From Novosphingobium sp. (GTDB lineage: Bacteria; Pseudomonadota; Alphaproteobacteria; Sphingomonadales; Sphingomonadaceae): a stretch of 64,000 bases of DNA. The notes beneath the pieces are model-generated. The model worked only from the letters and a program-made list of their open reading frames with translations, did no database searches and was not told the DNA's origin. Position 1 is the first letter of the stretch, and each line of letters begins with the position of its first letter. Below, one piece after another: positions 8,976-20,551 of the stretch. Location: assembly GCF_020852455.1 (NCBI RefSeq), contig NZ_JADZAT010000031.1:52585-116584 (forward strand), read 5' to 3'. A program made the position numbers and the translations under genes.

Positions 8976-10100
8976 GTGATTGGGGGAATTGCACGAATTC
9001 GCGCGTTTTTCGCGCCGACCATTCCGGAGGAAATCCGGGGTGAATTCATGCAGTTATCCGCCGTGCAGATGCAGAAGCATGCGCGGCTGCTGTTCCTGGC
9101 ACTGTTGCTCACCACACCCACCGCCGCGCTGGCTGCCGCACCGGGCGCAAGCGCCTGGGTGCGCTATGGCGCGCCGGCGGCAATGTGCTTTTTCTGCCTT
9201 GCCGGCTTCCTCAATCTCGGCCGCGATCTGCGGCTGGCGGTCAGCCAGCGCCGCGCCACACGTTTCATCAAGGAAGCCACGATCGGTTCATCCGCCATCG
9301 CGGTGCTGTGCAGCGCGTGGTGCGTCTATTCGTGGCTTGGCTCTTCACCCGGTGAGCGGATCTACTACCCGATCATCATCGCGCTGGGTGCCTTCTCGAC
9401 CGCCTATTGCCTTGCCGCCGCACGCGGCGCGGCAATCGCCAATCTGGTGATCAATCTGGTGCCGATGCTGATGCTGCTGTTCACTTCGGGCGAGCGGATG
9501 GACCTGGCCTTCGGGGTCAGCCTGGCTATCGCCGCAGTGTTCCAGCTGCACATGATCGATTCCAACCAGGCCCGCATTGTCGAATTGCTCAGCCTGCAGA
9601 AATCGGCGCGCGAACTGGCACTGTCCGATCCGCTGACCGGGCTGCTCAACCGCCGCGCGCTGATCGACAACGCGTTGGCGCTGGGCAGTCAGGGTCCGCT
9701 GCGGTTGCTGGTGATCGATATCGATCACTTCAAGGCGATCAATGACCAGCACGGTCACGACAAGGGCGACGAGGTGCTGTGCGAGGTCGCCGAACGGCTG
9801 GCGATCCGGGCCGAACTGATGGGCTCGGTCGCGCGGATCGGGGGCGAGGAATTCGCCATCCTGGGCCGCGCCGACGAACTGCCCGAAGCGCTTGCCGCCG
9901 GTCTGCTCCACGATGTGCGCACCGCACGCATGCCGCACGGCGGCACGGTCACCGTCAGCCTGGGGATCGCCGAAGGCCCGGTGCACAGCGAAGGTGATTG
10001 GCGCGACCTGTTCCAACGCGCCGACCGCGCGCTCTACGAAGCCAAACGCGACGGAAGAAACCGTGCGGTCCAGGCCGAGGCGCTGCGCGACGCGGCCTGA
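8976..10100 (+). CDS. Membrane diguanylate cyclase (GGDEF)
   Basis: The product makes cyclic di-GMP from two GTP. About five or six hydrophobic segments occupy residues 30-205, followed by a GGDEF domain from about residue 210 (SDPLTGLLNRRAL) with the active-site motif RIGGEEFAIL, a permitted variant. No RxxD inhibitory site is seen at the usual place, so product inhibition may be weak. The GTG at 8976 keeps the APTIPEEIRGEF segment, which I recall in related sphingomonad proteins; the ATG at 9048 is the alternative. It is convergent with lepA and near two other cyclic-di-GMP genes. Confidence 0.88.
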   Translation: MIGGIARIRAFFAPTIPEEIRGEFMQLSAVQMQKHARLLFLALLLTTPTAALAAAPGASAWVRYGAPAAMCFFCLAGFLNLGRDLRLAVSQRRATRFIKEATIGSSAIAVLCSAWCVYSWLGSSPGERIYYPIIIALGAFSTAYCLAAARGAAIANLVINLVPMLMLLFTSGERMDLAFGVSLAIAAVFQLHMIDSNQARIVELLSLQKSARELALSDPLTGLLNRRALIDNALALGSQGPLRLLVIDIDHFKAINDQHGHDKGDEVLCEVAERLAIRAELMGSVARIGGEEFAILGRADELPEALAAGLLHDVRTARMPHGGTVTVSLGIAEGPVHSEGDWRDLFQRADRALYEAKRDGRNRAVQAEALRDAA

Positions 10101-10124
10101 TCGCTAGCGGGCGATTGCGGAGAG

Positions 10125-11942
<1,818 letters not shown>

Positions 11943-12002
11943 GGGAATCCCGGCGAGTTTGCATCGCCGTTACCAGTACTGACTGGCGATGTCACCTTTC
12001 AG

Positions 12003-13556
12003 CTAGTTGCACACATTCGCCTTCTCCAGCTCGTCAAGCTGTGATGGCGCCGGGCTATCGAGTGCGGTATCGCCGGGAAAGGTGTTTTCATATTCCTGTT
12101 TGGCGACGCAGGCTCGTTGCCTGTCGCCCTGCTTCAGCATGGCGGCAGCCAGCATGATCAGAGTTTCGGCCGCATGGCTGCCTCCACGATTGACTTGATA
12201 ATTCAATAATAAGACCCGCGATGCTGACTGAGGAAGGTTGTCAACCTTCAGTAACTTGGCGCCGGCGAGGAACCCGAATTTGCTTGTGCCCATCTCTTGC
12301 GGATGCTCGGCAATATACTTGCTTGCAAAAGTTTCCAGCTCACCGCCACTGACTTTGTCTATTTGCTCCAGCGCAGCCTGTTCATATTCAGGCGAGGCAT
12401 ATTCCCTGTTCTTCGCCCCCGTCCGCGCTGCGGCCGCCGCTACAACGGTTGCAATGGCGTGATAACTGAGCGGATAGCCTGAAAACGCATCGGCCTTGCC
12501 CTGTGCTAATTGCCTAGATCCCAAAAGAAACAGTGGGTCGATTACAGCTGCCCCCAGTCCGTCCTTGCGGACTTCAAAGTGAACACCGCTCGAAAAGCCG
12601 TCCGTGCTTGGAGCTGCGACCCGGGCAATGACACTACCCTGGTCAACAATCTCACCTTCCGAAACACCGATCTGTTCGACACCACCGTAAGCTGTGGTGT
12701 AGCCGTTTGGGTGATTAATCAACACTAGTCCACCAAAGTCGGCAACACCTTCTTTCGCAAATATGACCTTGCCTGCGGCTGCTGCATGGACATCTGTTCC
12801 ATTGCTTGCCGCGATATCGATTCCGTCATGATAGCCAATATTTTCGCGTGAACGGAAATCCGACACCATGGGACCATCTACCGGCCAGGTCAGACCGCTG
12901 ACTGGCATCGGGTTTTCTGCCTCAGCCTGCTGGTCGGCGGTCATTGTCAAGCGCGTTCCAGCAACGCGCGCAATGTAGTCGGTCCGCAACGCTACTAGAG
13001 TCGCATCCTTACGATCTCCGCGAACCGAGACCAGCATCGCCACGACCCGCCCATCTTGAACGATTGGCGCGCCACTCATCCCCTGCTTGATCTCAACCCC
13101 ATTTGCTACGCGAAACTCAATCTCGCGATCATCCAGATGATTGGGCTGCAGTTCTATTCGCTGGACCGTGCCGGTAGGCCCACGAACGAGCATGAAGGCA
13201 CCCTGGCTGAAAACCGTCGCATCGATTTGCTTCACGTCGTCAACTATCGGATCACAGTCACCAACCGATGGACGAATTTCCATGATCGCAAAATCGATTG
13301 CCGGATCGGAATATATCTCCGTCGACACCGCTCGTTGGCCAGACTGGCCACGGACTTCCATTCGTAGTTTGTCTTCTAGCAGATGTTGGGGAGTCAATAC
13401 TTGGCAGCCCAGTCCGGTCTTGATCAGGAAGCCCTGCCCAATGGTCTTGCTATCGGTCGATTGTACGTAAAGCGGATTTGGAATTGCCGAATACACAGGG
13501 GTCGCGCTCGCCAACTGTGCGATGCCTGCACTTACGATGACAAACACTCGCCTCAC
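12003..13556 (-). CDS. Exported trypsin-like protease fused to degenerate M23 (LytM) domain
   Basis: The 517-residue protein has a signal peptide (to about residue 24). Residues 35-200 are a trypsin-like domain with a plausible triad: His58 (LTPQHLL), Asp88 (PAIDFAIME) and Ser161 (GMSGAPIV). Residues 222-340 are an M23-type domain. The zinc ligands His243, Asp247 (GYHDGIDIAA) and His326 (GVHFEVR) are kept, but the two catalytic histidines appear lost: YGGV where YAHL is usual, and Gly324 where HxH has its first His. A helical C-terminal part of about 175 residues follows. The GTG start overlaps the upstream stop by four bases (GTGA), so translation is probably coupled. It may act on envelope proteins. 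The fold calls are good; the function is unknown. Confidence 0.8.
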   Translation of the reverse strand: MRRVFVIVSAGIAQLASATPVYSAIPNPLYVQSTDSKTIGQGFLIKTGLGCQVLTPQHLLEDKLRMEVRGQSGQRAVSTEIYSDPAIDFAIMEIRPSVGDCDPIVDDVKQIDATVFSQGAFMLVRGPTGTVQRIELQPNHLDDREIEFRVANGVEIKQGMSGAPIVQDGRVVAMLVSVRGDRKDATLVALRTDYIARVAGTRLTMTADQQAEAENPMPVSGLTWPVDGPMVSDFRSRENIGYHDGIDIAASNGTDVHAAAAGKVIFAKEGVADFGGLVLINHPNGYTTAYGGVEQIGVSEGEIVDQGSVIARVAAPSTDGFSSGVHFEVRKDGLGAAVIDPLFLLGSRQLAQGKADAFSGYPLSYHAIATVVAAAAARTGAKNREYASPEYEQAALEQIDKVSGGELETFASKYIAEHPQEMGTSKFGFLAGAKLLKVDNLPQSASRVLLLNYQVNRGGSHAAETLIMLAAAMLKQGDRQRACVAKQEYENTFPGDTALDSPAPSQLDELEKANVCN

Positions 13557-14476
13557 GCTCGTTCATCCCGCAATAGACCCCACAATGCCTGCGTTGCGGA
13601 AATCATATTCAGAAGAATCGCAACGCAGAATATGATCACCGCCCATTCACTTTGCGCCTGAAGTTTGGTCCAGAACGAAGGTGCCACTGCAACTGCTCCG
13701 GCCCGTTCCTGTCCGATAGCATTAATCATGGCACGGTGCCCTTTTGCGCGAAGCATAAGCTTGAGTCTGCCATTGTCCCACCGCAAGAGCCCATAGGCCT
13801 TTGCTGGTTGCCCAGCGCTGTCGAGAATCTGCAGCTCGTCACCCAGGTGCAGCAAAACCTCGCTGGACGCCCTGCCATCGCCAAATGGACTGGCTGAAGT
13901 CTCCATCTGTAGCCTTCCGGACTCGAGCAGCGAAGGGGTAAGGTCCCCTTTCTGCGGCAGCGCGCCTGCAGTAATGCGCCCTTCAATAGCCAGAACTTTC
14001 GAACGGGCCTGACCTGTCGGCCAATCAACGATTGCCTCGCTCACATGGCTAGGCCCAGCGTTGCTTCCACACCCCCTCAGCCCTAGCCCCCGGGGGTCGC
14101 TAGTGCTCAGGTAAATCTTGAGACCGTCTTGTGCACTGACCTTAAGGCCGAGTTGCCGGTCAAGCGGATCGGGAAGACTGATCAACCCGCCTTCACAACG
14201 GGTTTGCTGGTCGAAATCGATCAGGGTGATTTCGCTTTCGCCAAAATCCGGAGCAGTATCACCAGGTCGATAATCGATATTTACAACTGCGGTGTCGATA
14301 TCGGCGACAAAGGTGGCAGCGCGCGGCGCAACGATAATTGCGATTGCAGCAAACAGTAGCAACGCATCGACTGCCAGATTAATTCTGAACAGCATAAGCG
14401 GAACACGGCGAAAGCGAGTCTCGCTCCTCGACGGCATGATCCTTCGTGAGGCTAGTCGACCTGTTGCTCGGCGCAT
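13553..14476 (-). CDS. Bitopic membrane protein with a large periplasmic domain, unknown function
   Basis: The 307-residue product has one transmembrane helix near residues 30-52 and another near 275-298, with about 220 residues between them that should lie in the periplasm. This loop is beta-rich and has a few cysteines. A short basic cytoplasmic N-terminus (MRRATGRLASRR) precedes the first helix; the Met at residue 14 is an alternative start. It is the middle gene of a tight operon: six bases after the upstream gene, and overlapping the protease gene. No family recognised. Confidence 0.75.
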   Translation of the reverse strand: MRRATGRLASRRIMPSRSETRFRRVPLMLFRINLAVDALLLFAAIAIIVAPRAATFVADIDTAVVNIDYRPGDTAPDFGESEITLIDFDQQTRCEGGLISLPDPLDRQLGLKVSAQDGLKIYLSTSDPRGLGLRGCGSNAGPSHVSEAIVDWPTGQARSKVLAIEGRITAGALPQKGDLTPSLLESGRLQMETSASPFGDGRASSEVLLHLGDELQILDSAGQPAKAYGLLRWDNGRLKLMLRAKGHRAMINAIGQERAGAVAVAPSFWTKLQAQSEWAVIIFCVAILLNMISATQALWGLLRDERA

Positions 14477-14482
14477 TCTAGG

Positions 14483-15223
14483 CTAGCACCAGCCCTGGAT
14501 GTCAAAACTTTGCGGCGCGCGCAAATTTCCTGAAAAGCGGCGATAAAGACTGTAGGTTGCCACTTGACCGCAAACCGGGACTTCAATCTGGCAGGCCCGA
14601 TCAAATGATCGGGTTGAAGCTGAAGCACCCAAAGCACTACGTAGGTCGCCACAGCGAATTGGCCGGGTTTTTACCCCGCTTTCAGCCTGCAGAAAGACAG
14701 CGTCTGCGCCTTGGCCGTTTACCAGCAGAGTGAGACGTCTTGTTCCAGTTGATTGTTCGAACCATTTCGCCGGCAGGATCGGGTCCGCTTGCTTGCACGC
14801 CCCTCGACCAGCGCGGGCGTGAATCGCGAATTCACCCGTGCGAAACCGAAGGCTGGCCAATTGTGCACTCTCAATCTTGACCCGAAGCGTGGGTTTCCCT
14901 GACGGGACAGGCACAATGAAATTCGCAGAGTAGAGTCCCGAAGATTGCTCGATCCCAACGCACAGCACGGTGTCATCTTTTTTCAGCCCCGAAATTACGA
15001 GTTCGGTTGTCCGGACCCCTTTGCCCAGAGACTCCCCTGTAACGCCGATTATCGAGTTCCCGGCAGTATTGACGGATTCGCGAATGACTTCTCGCAACTG
15101 CGGCGGCCTAACAGAAATGACCGGCACTTGCGCCCGAACGGCGGTAAATGCGATCGCAGACAATAGCCCTGCACCAATTGCCAGCACGTATCGCTTCGCA
15201 GGATTGTAGACACTTTCACCCAT
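14483..15223 (-). CDS. Exported protein of unknown function, first gene of protease operon
   Basis: The 246-residue product (ATG at 15223) has an N-terminal hydrophobic signal near residues 12-32 ending in AVRAQ, then a Val/Ile-rich part with six or more cysteines that could form disulfides. It opens the operon with the bitopic membrane protein and the trypsin/M23 protein. Like its neighbours it uses more AT-ending codons than the surrounding core genes, which suggests acquisition. No family recognised. Confidence 0.72.
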   Translation of the reverse strand: MGESVYNPAKRYVLAIGAGLLSAIAFTAVRAQVPVISVRPPQLREVIRESVNTAGNSIIGVTGESLGKGVRTTELVISGLKKDDTVLCVGIEQSSGLYSANFIVPVPSGKPTLRVKIESAQLASLRFRTGEFAIHARAGRGACKQADPILPAKWFEQSTGTRRLTLLVNGQGADAVFLQAESGVKTRPIRCGDLRSALGASASTRSFDRACQIEVPVCGQVATYSLYRRFSGNLRAPQSFDIQGWC

Positions 15224-15317
15224 GCTCAAGTTATGCCCGAGCAAAAGGTGAGGTTCAAGGGTTACTGGCCAGACTGGAGATATCCATGGCCGGCACCAAG
15301 TTACGCAGTGCAGGCGC

Positions 15318-17561
15318 TCAGGCCACCTTGGTCTTGGGCTTGCCGATTTCGGCAGTGCCGAACTTGGGCAGGCTCAGTGCCGCACCGGGCTGCTGCATCA
15401 GCTGCATCGGGTATTGCCCCTTGGGCAGCGCCTGCAGCGGCATGCCGGCCTGGGCCAGCACGTAGGGCGAGACGCGGTGGCGGGTGCACAGTCCCCCTGC
15501 CCCGTCATCGACCAGCTGCTGTTCGAACTCGAGCCCCTGCATCGCCCCGGCCGAGCGGCGCACCACTGCAACCGCCAACTGGCCCTCGCCAAAGTCGACC
15601 ACGAACGGGGTGCCGATCGGCACATCGAGCAGGCCTTCGACCATGCAGCCCGAGCGCGACAGGTTGCGCATCGTCGCTTCATAGCGGTGATCTTCGTGGA
15701 TCAGGCCGACCTTGCGCAGCACCGTGCGGCGTTCCGGCCGGTACTTGCTGGGGCCGTCAGGCTCGATCACCCATTCGCCCGAAAGCAACGCTTCGGTGAC
15801 ATCCTCGTTCGAAACCGCCGCGGCATAGATGAAGCCCTGGATCTGCCCGACCTTGAGCTTGCGCATCGCCTCAAGCTCATCGTGAGCTTCGATCCCCTCG
15901 GCGGTGGTGTCCATCTGCAGCGCTTCGGCCAGGCTGACGATCGAAGCAATGATCGCGGCATTGCGGTTGCCCGGCTGGGTCACCCCGCGAATGAAGCTCT
16001 TGTCGATCTTGATCTTGTCGAACGGCGCGTGCTGCAAGTAGCTGAGCGATGAATAGCCGGTCCCGAAATCGTCGAGTGCCAGGCGCACGCCCAGCAGCTT
16101 GAGCGAATTGAACATGTCTTCGGTCGCCGCGCGATCGCCCAGGAAGATGGACTCGGTCAGTTCCAGTTCCAGCCGTTCGGGCGGAAGTTCGGAATTGGCC
16201 AGCGCCTGGGTCACCAGGGTCGCAAATCCGGCATTGGCGAATTGCGCAGCTGAGACGTTAACAGCCACCCGCACGCTGCCTGGCCATTGCGCGGCGTCGG
16301 CGGTGGCCTGCTTGAGGATCCAGTCGCCCAGTGCTCCGATCAGGTTCGCCTCTTCGGCGATCGGGATAAAGACCGATGGGGGAATATCGCCCATTTCGGG
16401 GTGTTCCCAGCGGCTGAACGCTTCAAGCGCGACAACCTTGTTGGTCTTGGTATCCAGAATTGGCTGATAGGCCACCCGCATCTGGTCGCTGGCCAGCGCA
16501 TCGCGCAGGTCTTCCTCGATCTGGCGGCGACGTTCGGCTTCGGAATGCAGATCGCTTGAATAGAACCGGAACTGGCCGCGCCCGCCGCCCTTCGAAGCAT
16601 AGAGCGCAAGGTCGGCCGAACGGATCAGCTCTTCCGAATTGATCCCGTCATAGGGCGCAATCGCGATCCCGACCGAAGCGCCGATGACGCAGCGATTGCC
16701 TTCGATCTGATAGGGCTGCGAGATCATGGTGATGATCGTCATCGCGATTTCGCCCAGCCGCCCGCGGTCGTCGATATCGGGCAGCATGATCTGGAATTCG
16801 TCGCCGCCGAGGCGGCCGATTTCGCAGCTCTTGTCAGTCACCACGCGCTGCAGGCGGTTGGCCACCTGCTTGAGCAATTCGTCGCCGGCCGGGTGGCCCA
16901 GCGTGTCGTTGACCTGCTTGAAGCGGTCAAGGTCGATCATCATCACCGCGCAGGCCCGCTTGGCCGACTGGTAAGCGGTAAGTGTAGCATTGAGCCGCTT
17001 GCCCATCCGGTGGCGATTGGCCAGCCCGGTCAGCGAGTCATACTGCGCCAGCCGCGAGGCATCCTTCTGGCTCTGCCGGGTTGCGGTGATATCGTTGCCG
17101 TTGCCACGATAGCCGATGAAGGTTCCGTCACTGCCAAACTGCGGACGACCCGAAATCGACCACCAGATCTCGCTCTGGTCCAGCGCAGCACGAACCTGCA
17201 GGTCCGAAAAGGTTTTGCGCGCCGACAGGATCAGTGGAAGCGTGCGTTCGTGAATATCGTCTTCGTCGCGTTCAAGGATGAACAGCGATTGCACGGCCTG
17301 GCCCAGCAACTGACTGCGCGGCACGCCCATGGTTTCGGCGACGCAGTCTGAGATATAGGTGATCTTGCCTTCGCCGTCGCTTGACCAGAACCAACCCAGC
17401 CCCGAGGCTTCGTAATCGCGCAGCAGCAGCAATGCCTGCTGCTGTTCCTGTCCGCTGAGCGCAGGCGCGGCGCTGCCTCCGGCCGAACGCGAAGAGGCAT
17501 CCTTGCCCGCCCCCAGCAGCCCGCGGAGGCGCCCAAAAGTCGAGGATCCACTAGCGCTCAT
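15318..17561 (-). CDS. PAS-GGDEF-EAL-PilZ cyclic-di-GMP signalling protein
   Basis: This 747-residue cytoplasmic protein combines synthesis, breakdown and binding modules for cyclic di-GMP. A PAS domain lies at about 45-165 (GWFWSSDGEGKITYIS). The GGDEF domain is intact (RLGGDEFQIML). The EAL domain carries EAF for EAL, plus ELELTES and DDFGTGYSSL, so catalytic acids are kept. A C-terminal PilZ domain at about 625-715 has the N-x-S-x-x-G motif (NLSRSG) after an arginine pair. It is a close paralogue of the next upstream gene, which has the same domain order plus membrane helices. They are 106 bases apart on the same strand. Confidence 0.93.
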   Translation of the reverse strand: MSASGSSTFGRLRGLLGAGKDASSRSAGGSAAPALSGQEQQQALLLLRDYEASGLGWFWSSDGEGKITYISDCVAETMGVPRSQLLGQAVQSLFILERDEDDIHERTLPLILSARKTFSDLQVRAALDQSEIWWSISGRPQFGSDGTFIGYRGNGNDITATRQSQKDASRLAQYDSLTGLANRHRMGKRLNATLTAYQSAKRACAVMMIDLDRFKQVNDTLGHPAGDELLKQVANRLQRVVTDKSCEIGRLGGDEFQIMLPDIDDRGRLGEIAMTIITMISQPYQIEGNRCVIGASVGIAIAPYDGINSEELIRSADLALYASKGGGRGQFRFYSSDLHSEAERRRQIEEDLRDALASDQMRVAYQPILDTKTNKVVALEAFSRWEHPEMGDIPPSVFIPIAEEANLIGALGDWILKQATADAAQWPGSVRVAVNVSAAQFANAGFATLVTQALANSELPPERLELELTESIFLGDRAATEDMFNSLKLLGVRLALDDFGTGYSSLSYLQHAPFDKIKIDKSFIRGVTQPGNRNAAIIASIVSLAEALQMDTTAEGIEAHDELEAMRKLKVGQIQGFIYAAAVSNEDVTEALLSGEWVIEPDGPSKYRPERRTVLRKVGLIHEDHRYEATMRNLSRSGCMVEGLLDVPIGTPFVVDFGEGQLAVAVVRRSAGAMQGLEFEQQLVDDGAGGLCTRHRVSPYVLAQAGMPLQALPKGQYPMQLMQQPGAALSLPKFGTAEIGKPKTKVA

Positions 17562-17667
17562 GACAGGTCTTTGAATTCCAGAGGCAAATCTGCACGGTGC
17601 ATTTCCCGCGCATAACCGAACATGGTTGAGATTTGGCTAACACAAGCCGAATGGACGGGCCGCAGCA

Positions 17668-20391
17668 TCACCCTTGCGCTCCCGCTTCACGCCGCACGAC
17701 CACAGGCCTGCTGCCTTGCTGGGCTTGCGCCATGATGGCAATGCGCCCGGTTTCATCAAGTTCGAGCGGGCTGGAAAATTCCACCCCCATGCGGTCTTCC
17801 TGGCACCAACGCGCCGTAGCGGTCACGATCTGCCCTTCGGCCAGCACGATACTGAAGATGGTGCCGGGCGGGACATTCCACAGCCCTTCAACCATCGCCC
17901 CGGTGGTCGAGATGTTGCGGATCGTGCCGTGATAGTGCTGCCCGCCGTGATCCAGCAGGACCTTGCGCAGCATGGTGTGGCGCGTGGCGCGGGCAGCGCG
18001 CGGGCCCTGGGCAATCGCCGTCAGCCCGGTCTGCAGGCGTTCGATCGCCGCATCGAAGCTGAGCGGCTTTTCATAGATATAGCCCTGGACGTGGCTGCAG
18101 CCGAGCATGCGAACCAGATCGAGTTCGTCGAGCGTTTCCACACCTTCGGCGGTCGTTTCCATGTTGAGCGCTTCGGCCAGGCTGACAATCGAAGCGATGA
18201 TCGCGCCGTTGCGGCTGCCGTTGATCGTCGCCCCGCGCACAAAGCTTTGGTCGATCTTGATCTTGTCGAACGGCGCTTTCTTGAGATAGCCAAGCGAGGA
18301 ATAGCCGGTCCCGAAGTCATCGAGCGCAAGACGTACGCCCACCCGCTTGAGCGCGGCGAACATCGTATCGGTGCCTTCATCGTCATTCAGGAAGACGTTC
18401 TCGGTAATCTCCAGCTCAAGCCGCGCCGGATTGACCTGGGCGGCGGCAAGCGCATTGGTAATGATCGCCGGCAAGGCCGGATTGGCGAACTGCAGCGGTG
18501 ATACGTTGACCGCGATCCGCACAGCTTCCGGCAGGCAAGCCAGATCTCCGCAAGCCTGACGCAGGGCCCATTCGCCGATCGGGGCGATAAGTCCCGAATC
18601 CTCGGCAATCGGAATGAACTTGCCGGGCGAAAGCTGGCCGCGGGTGGGATGGTTCCAGCGCAGCAATGCTTCGAAGCCGGTAATCCGCTCGGTCGAGGTA
18701 TGGATGACCGGTTGGTAGTAAAGCTCAAGCCCGCCATGGGCCAGCGCATCGCGCAGGTCCTGTTCCAGCTGGCGACGTTCCTCCGCATCGGAGTGCAGGT
18801 CGGCGGCGTAGAAGTGGTGACGTCCGCGCCCGCCATCCTTGGCGGCATACAGCGCAAGGTCGGCATTGCGGATGATAGCTTCGGCGGTCAGCCCGTCATC
18901 AGGCGACAGCGCCACCCCGACCGAGGCGCCGATGACAACCCGGTGCCCTTCGATCGAATAGGGTTCGGACAGGTTGCGGATCACCCGATCGGCCAGATCG
19001 CCCAGATCTTCGCGGCGATGCCGCCCGGGCAGGATTACCTCGAACTCGTCGCCGCCCAGACGGCCCACCCGGCCATGTTCGCCGATGGTCCGTTCAAGCC
19101 GGCTTGCCACCTGCTTGAGCAACGCATCACCAGCCGGGTGGCCCATGGTATCGTTGACCTGCTTGAACCGGTCGAGGTCAAGCAGGAACACCGCGCAGGC
19201 GCGATGCTCAAGGTTCGGGGCAGAGAGGATCTTCTCCAGGGTCTGCGCCATCTGCAGGCGGTTGGCCAATCCGGTGAGCGAATCGTAATGCGCCAGGCGG
19301 GTGGCATGTTCTTCCGAGCGCTTCTTCTCGGTCAGGTCATTGCCCGAACCGCGAAAACCAACGAAATTTCCGAAGGAATCATACAGCGGCCGGCCATTGA
19401 TTGACCACCAGCGTTCTTCACCGCGGGTCGCGGCGCGCAGCGCCAGTTCGGTAAAGGCAGACCGCGCGGTCAGGTGGAACGACAGGGTGCGTTCGCTTTC
19501 CTGCCCCTGCGGATCGGGGACGAACAGTTCGCTAAACGGCTTGCCGATCAGGCTCGAGGCCTTGCGCCCCAGGATTTCCCCGATCGGTTCCGACACATAG
19601 ACCAGCGCGCCGCGCCGGTCGGTTTCCCAGAACCAGCCGTGGCCGGTCTGTTCGAAGTCGTGCAGGATTTCCTCGGCGCGGACCTGCGCCCGCTGGCGTT
19701 CACGGTCCTCAAGTTCGAACTTGGCATCGGCCTTGGCCTGGCGGACCGAGGTGTAGAAGCCCACTGCCAGCCCGACAAGCAGGGCAAAAAAGGTTCCGCG
19801 CGATCCAGCGATAACCGCCACACCCAGCCACAGGGCAACCTGACTGATAACGATCGCGGCGACCCGTCGGTTGAGGATGATTGCCGCCAGCGCGCCGACA
19901 ATCACCAGGATGCCGATTGAATCCTCCCAGCGGCCGCCGGTTTCAGCGGTCCATTCGGCCACCGCATAGCCAAACATCAGCATCGGAGCGCCGACCAGCA
20001 AGGTCTGGAACAGGATCCGGCGATTGGCCGCATCGATCCGTTCGCGTTCAATCCGGGCTGCGACCGGGGTCAGCGCTGCGGACCAGATTGCGGCCAGGAT
20101 AAACAGCACGGCATCAATATCGGGCACCGAAATCATCGCAATCCCGACCAGCACAGTGGCCAGGGCCAGGATCGGGGCCATCAGGAACCAGTTGGGTTCG
20201 ATCTGGTCGCGCAGCGCGCTGCGCGATGCCACCCGGCGCCCGCCCGCAGCCCGTGTCCGCGCGGCTTGCGAGCGCATTGCAACGATCTTGGAGGGCTCGG
20301 AATCGCCGCGTCTTTCAGGCGCAGCAGCAGGCGCGCGCTCTTGCTGCGCGCCATGATCGGCTTCGGCCTGCCTCAAAGGTTCGGCTGACAT
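17668..20391 (-). CDS. Membrane-anchored PAS-GGDEF-EAL-PilZ cyclic-di-GMP protein
   Basis: The product is about 907 residues from the ATG at 20391 (a GTG two codons earlier is also open). It has several membrane helices between residues 60 and 220, a PAS domain at 235-370 (GHGWFWETDRRGALVYVS), GGDEF with RLGGDEFEVILPG, EAL with a canonical EAL (GFEALLRWNHP) and DDFGTGYSSL, and a C-terminal PilZ domain with NISTTG. Both enzyme domains look catalytically competent. The shared five-module order with the downstream gene points to tandem duplication, followed by gain or loss of the membrane part. Confidence 0.93.
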   Translation of the reverse strand: MSAEPLRQAEADHGAQQERAPAAAPERRGDSEPSKIVAMRSQAARTRAAGGRRVASRSALRDQIEPNWFLMAPILALATVLVGIAMISVPDIDAVLFILAAIWSAALTPVAARIERERIDAANRRILFQTLLVGAPMLMFGYAVAEWTAETGGRWEDSIGILVIVGALAAIILNRRVAAIVISQVALWLGVAVIAGSRGTFFALLVGLAVGFYTSVRQAKADAKFELEDRERQRAQVRAEEILHDFEQTGHGWFWETDRRGALVYVSEPIGEILGRKASSLIGKPFSELFVPDPQGQESERTLSFHLTARSAFTELALRAATRGEERWWSINGRPLYDSFGNFVGFRGSGNDLTEKKRSEEHATRLAHYDSLTGLANRLQMAQTLEKILSAPNLEHRACAVFLLDLDRFKQVNDTMGHPAGDALLKQVASRLERTIGEHGRVGRLGGDEFEVILPGRHRREDLGDLADRVIRNLSEPYSIEGHRVVIGASVGVALSPDDGLTAEAIIRNADLALYAAKDGGRGRHHFYAADLHSDAEERRQLEQDLRDALAHGGLELYYQPVIHTSTERITGFEALLRWNHPTRGQLSPGKFIPIAEDSGLIAPIGEWALRQACGDLACLPEAVRIAVNVSPLQFANPALPAIITNALAAAQVNPARLELEITENVFLNDDEGTDTMFAALKRVGVRLALDDFGTGYSSLGYLKKAPFDKIKIDQSFVRGATINGSRNGAIIASIVSLAEALNMETTAEGVETLDELDLVRMLGCSHVQGYIYEKPLSFDAAIERLQTGLTAIAQGPRAARATRHTMLRKVLLDHGGQHYHGTIRNISTTGAMVEGLWNVPPGTIFSIVLAEGQIVTATARWCQEDRMGVEFSSPLELDETGRIAIMAQAQQGSRPVVVRREAGAQG

Positions 20392-20551
20392 GCCCACGCC
20401 AATTGCATGGAAGCGCTTGCGAAACCGTTAAATTTACCATTTTCGTCCGCAGAATTCCGCACGCCCGGCCCGCCCGAGCGAGGCCGCTTGAAATGGCCGG
20501 TTAGGCAAGGCATGTTCGCCTGCAAACAACACAGGCGGATGGGGATCGGGT

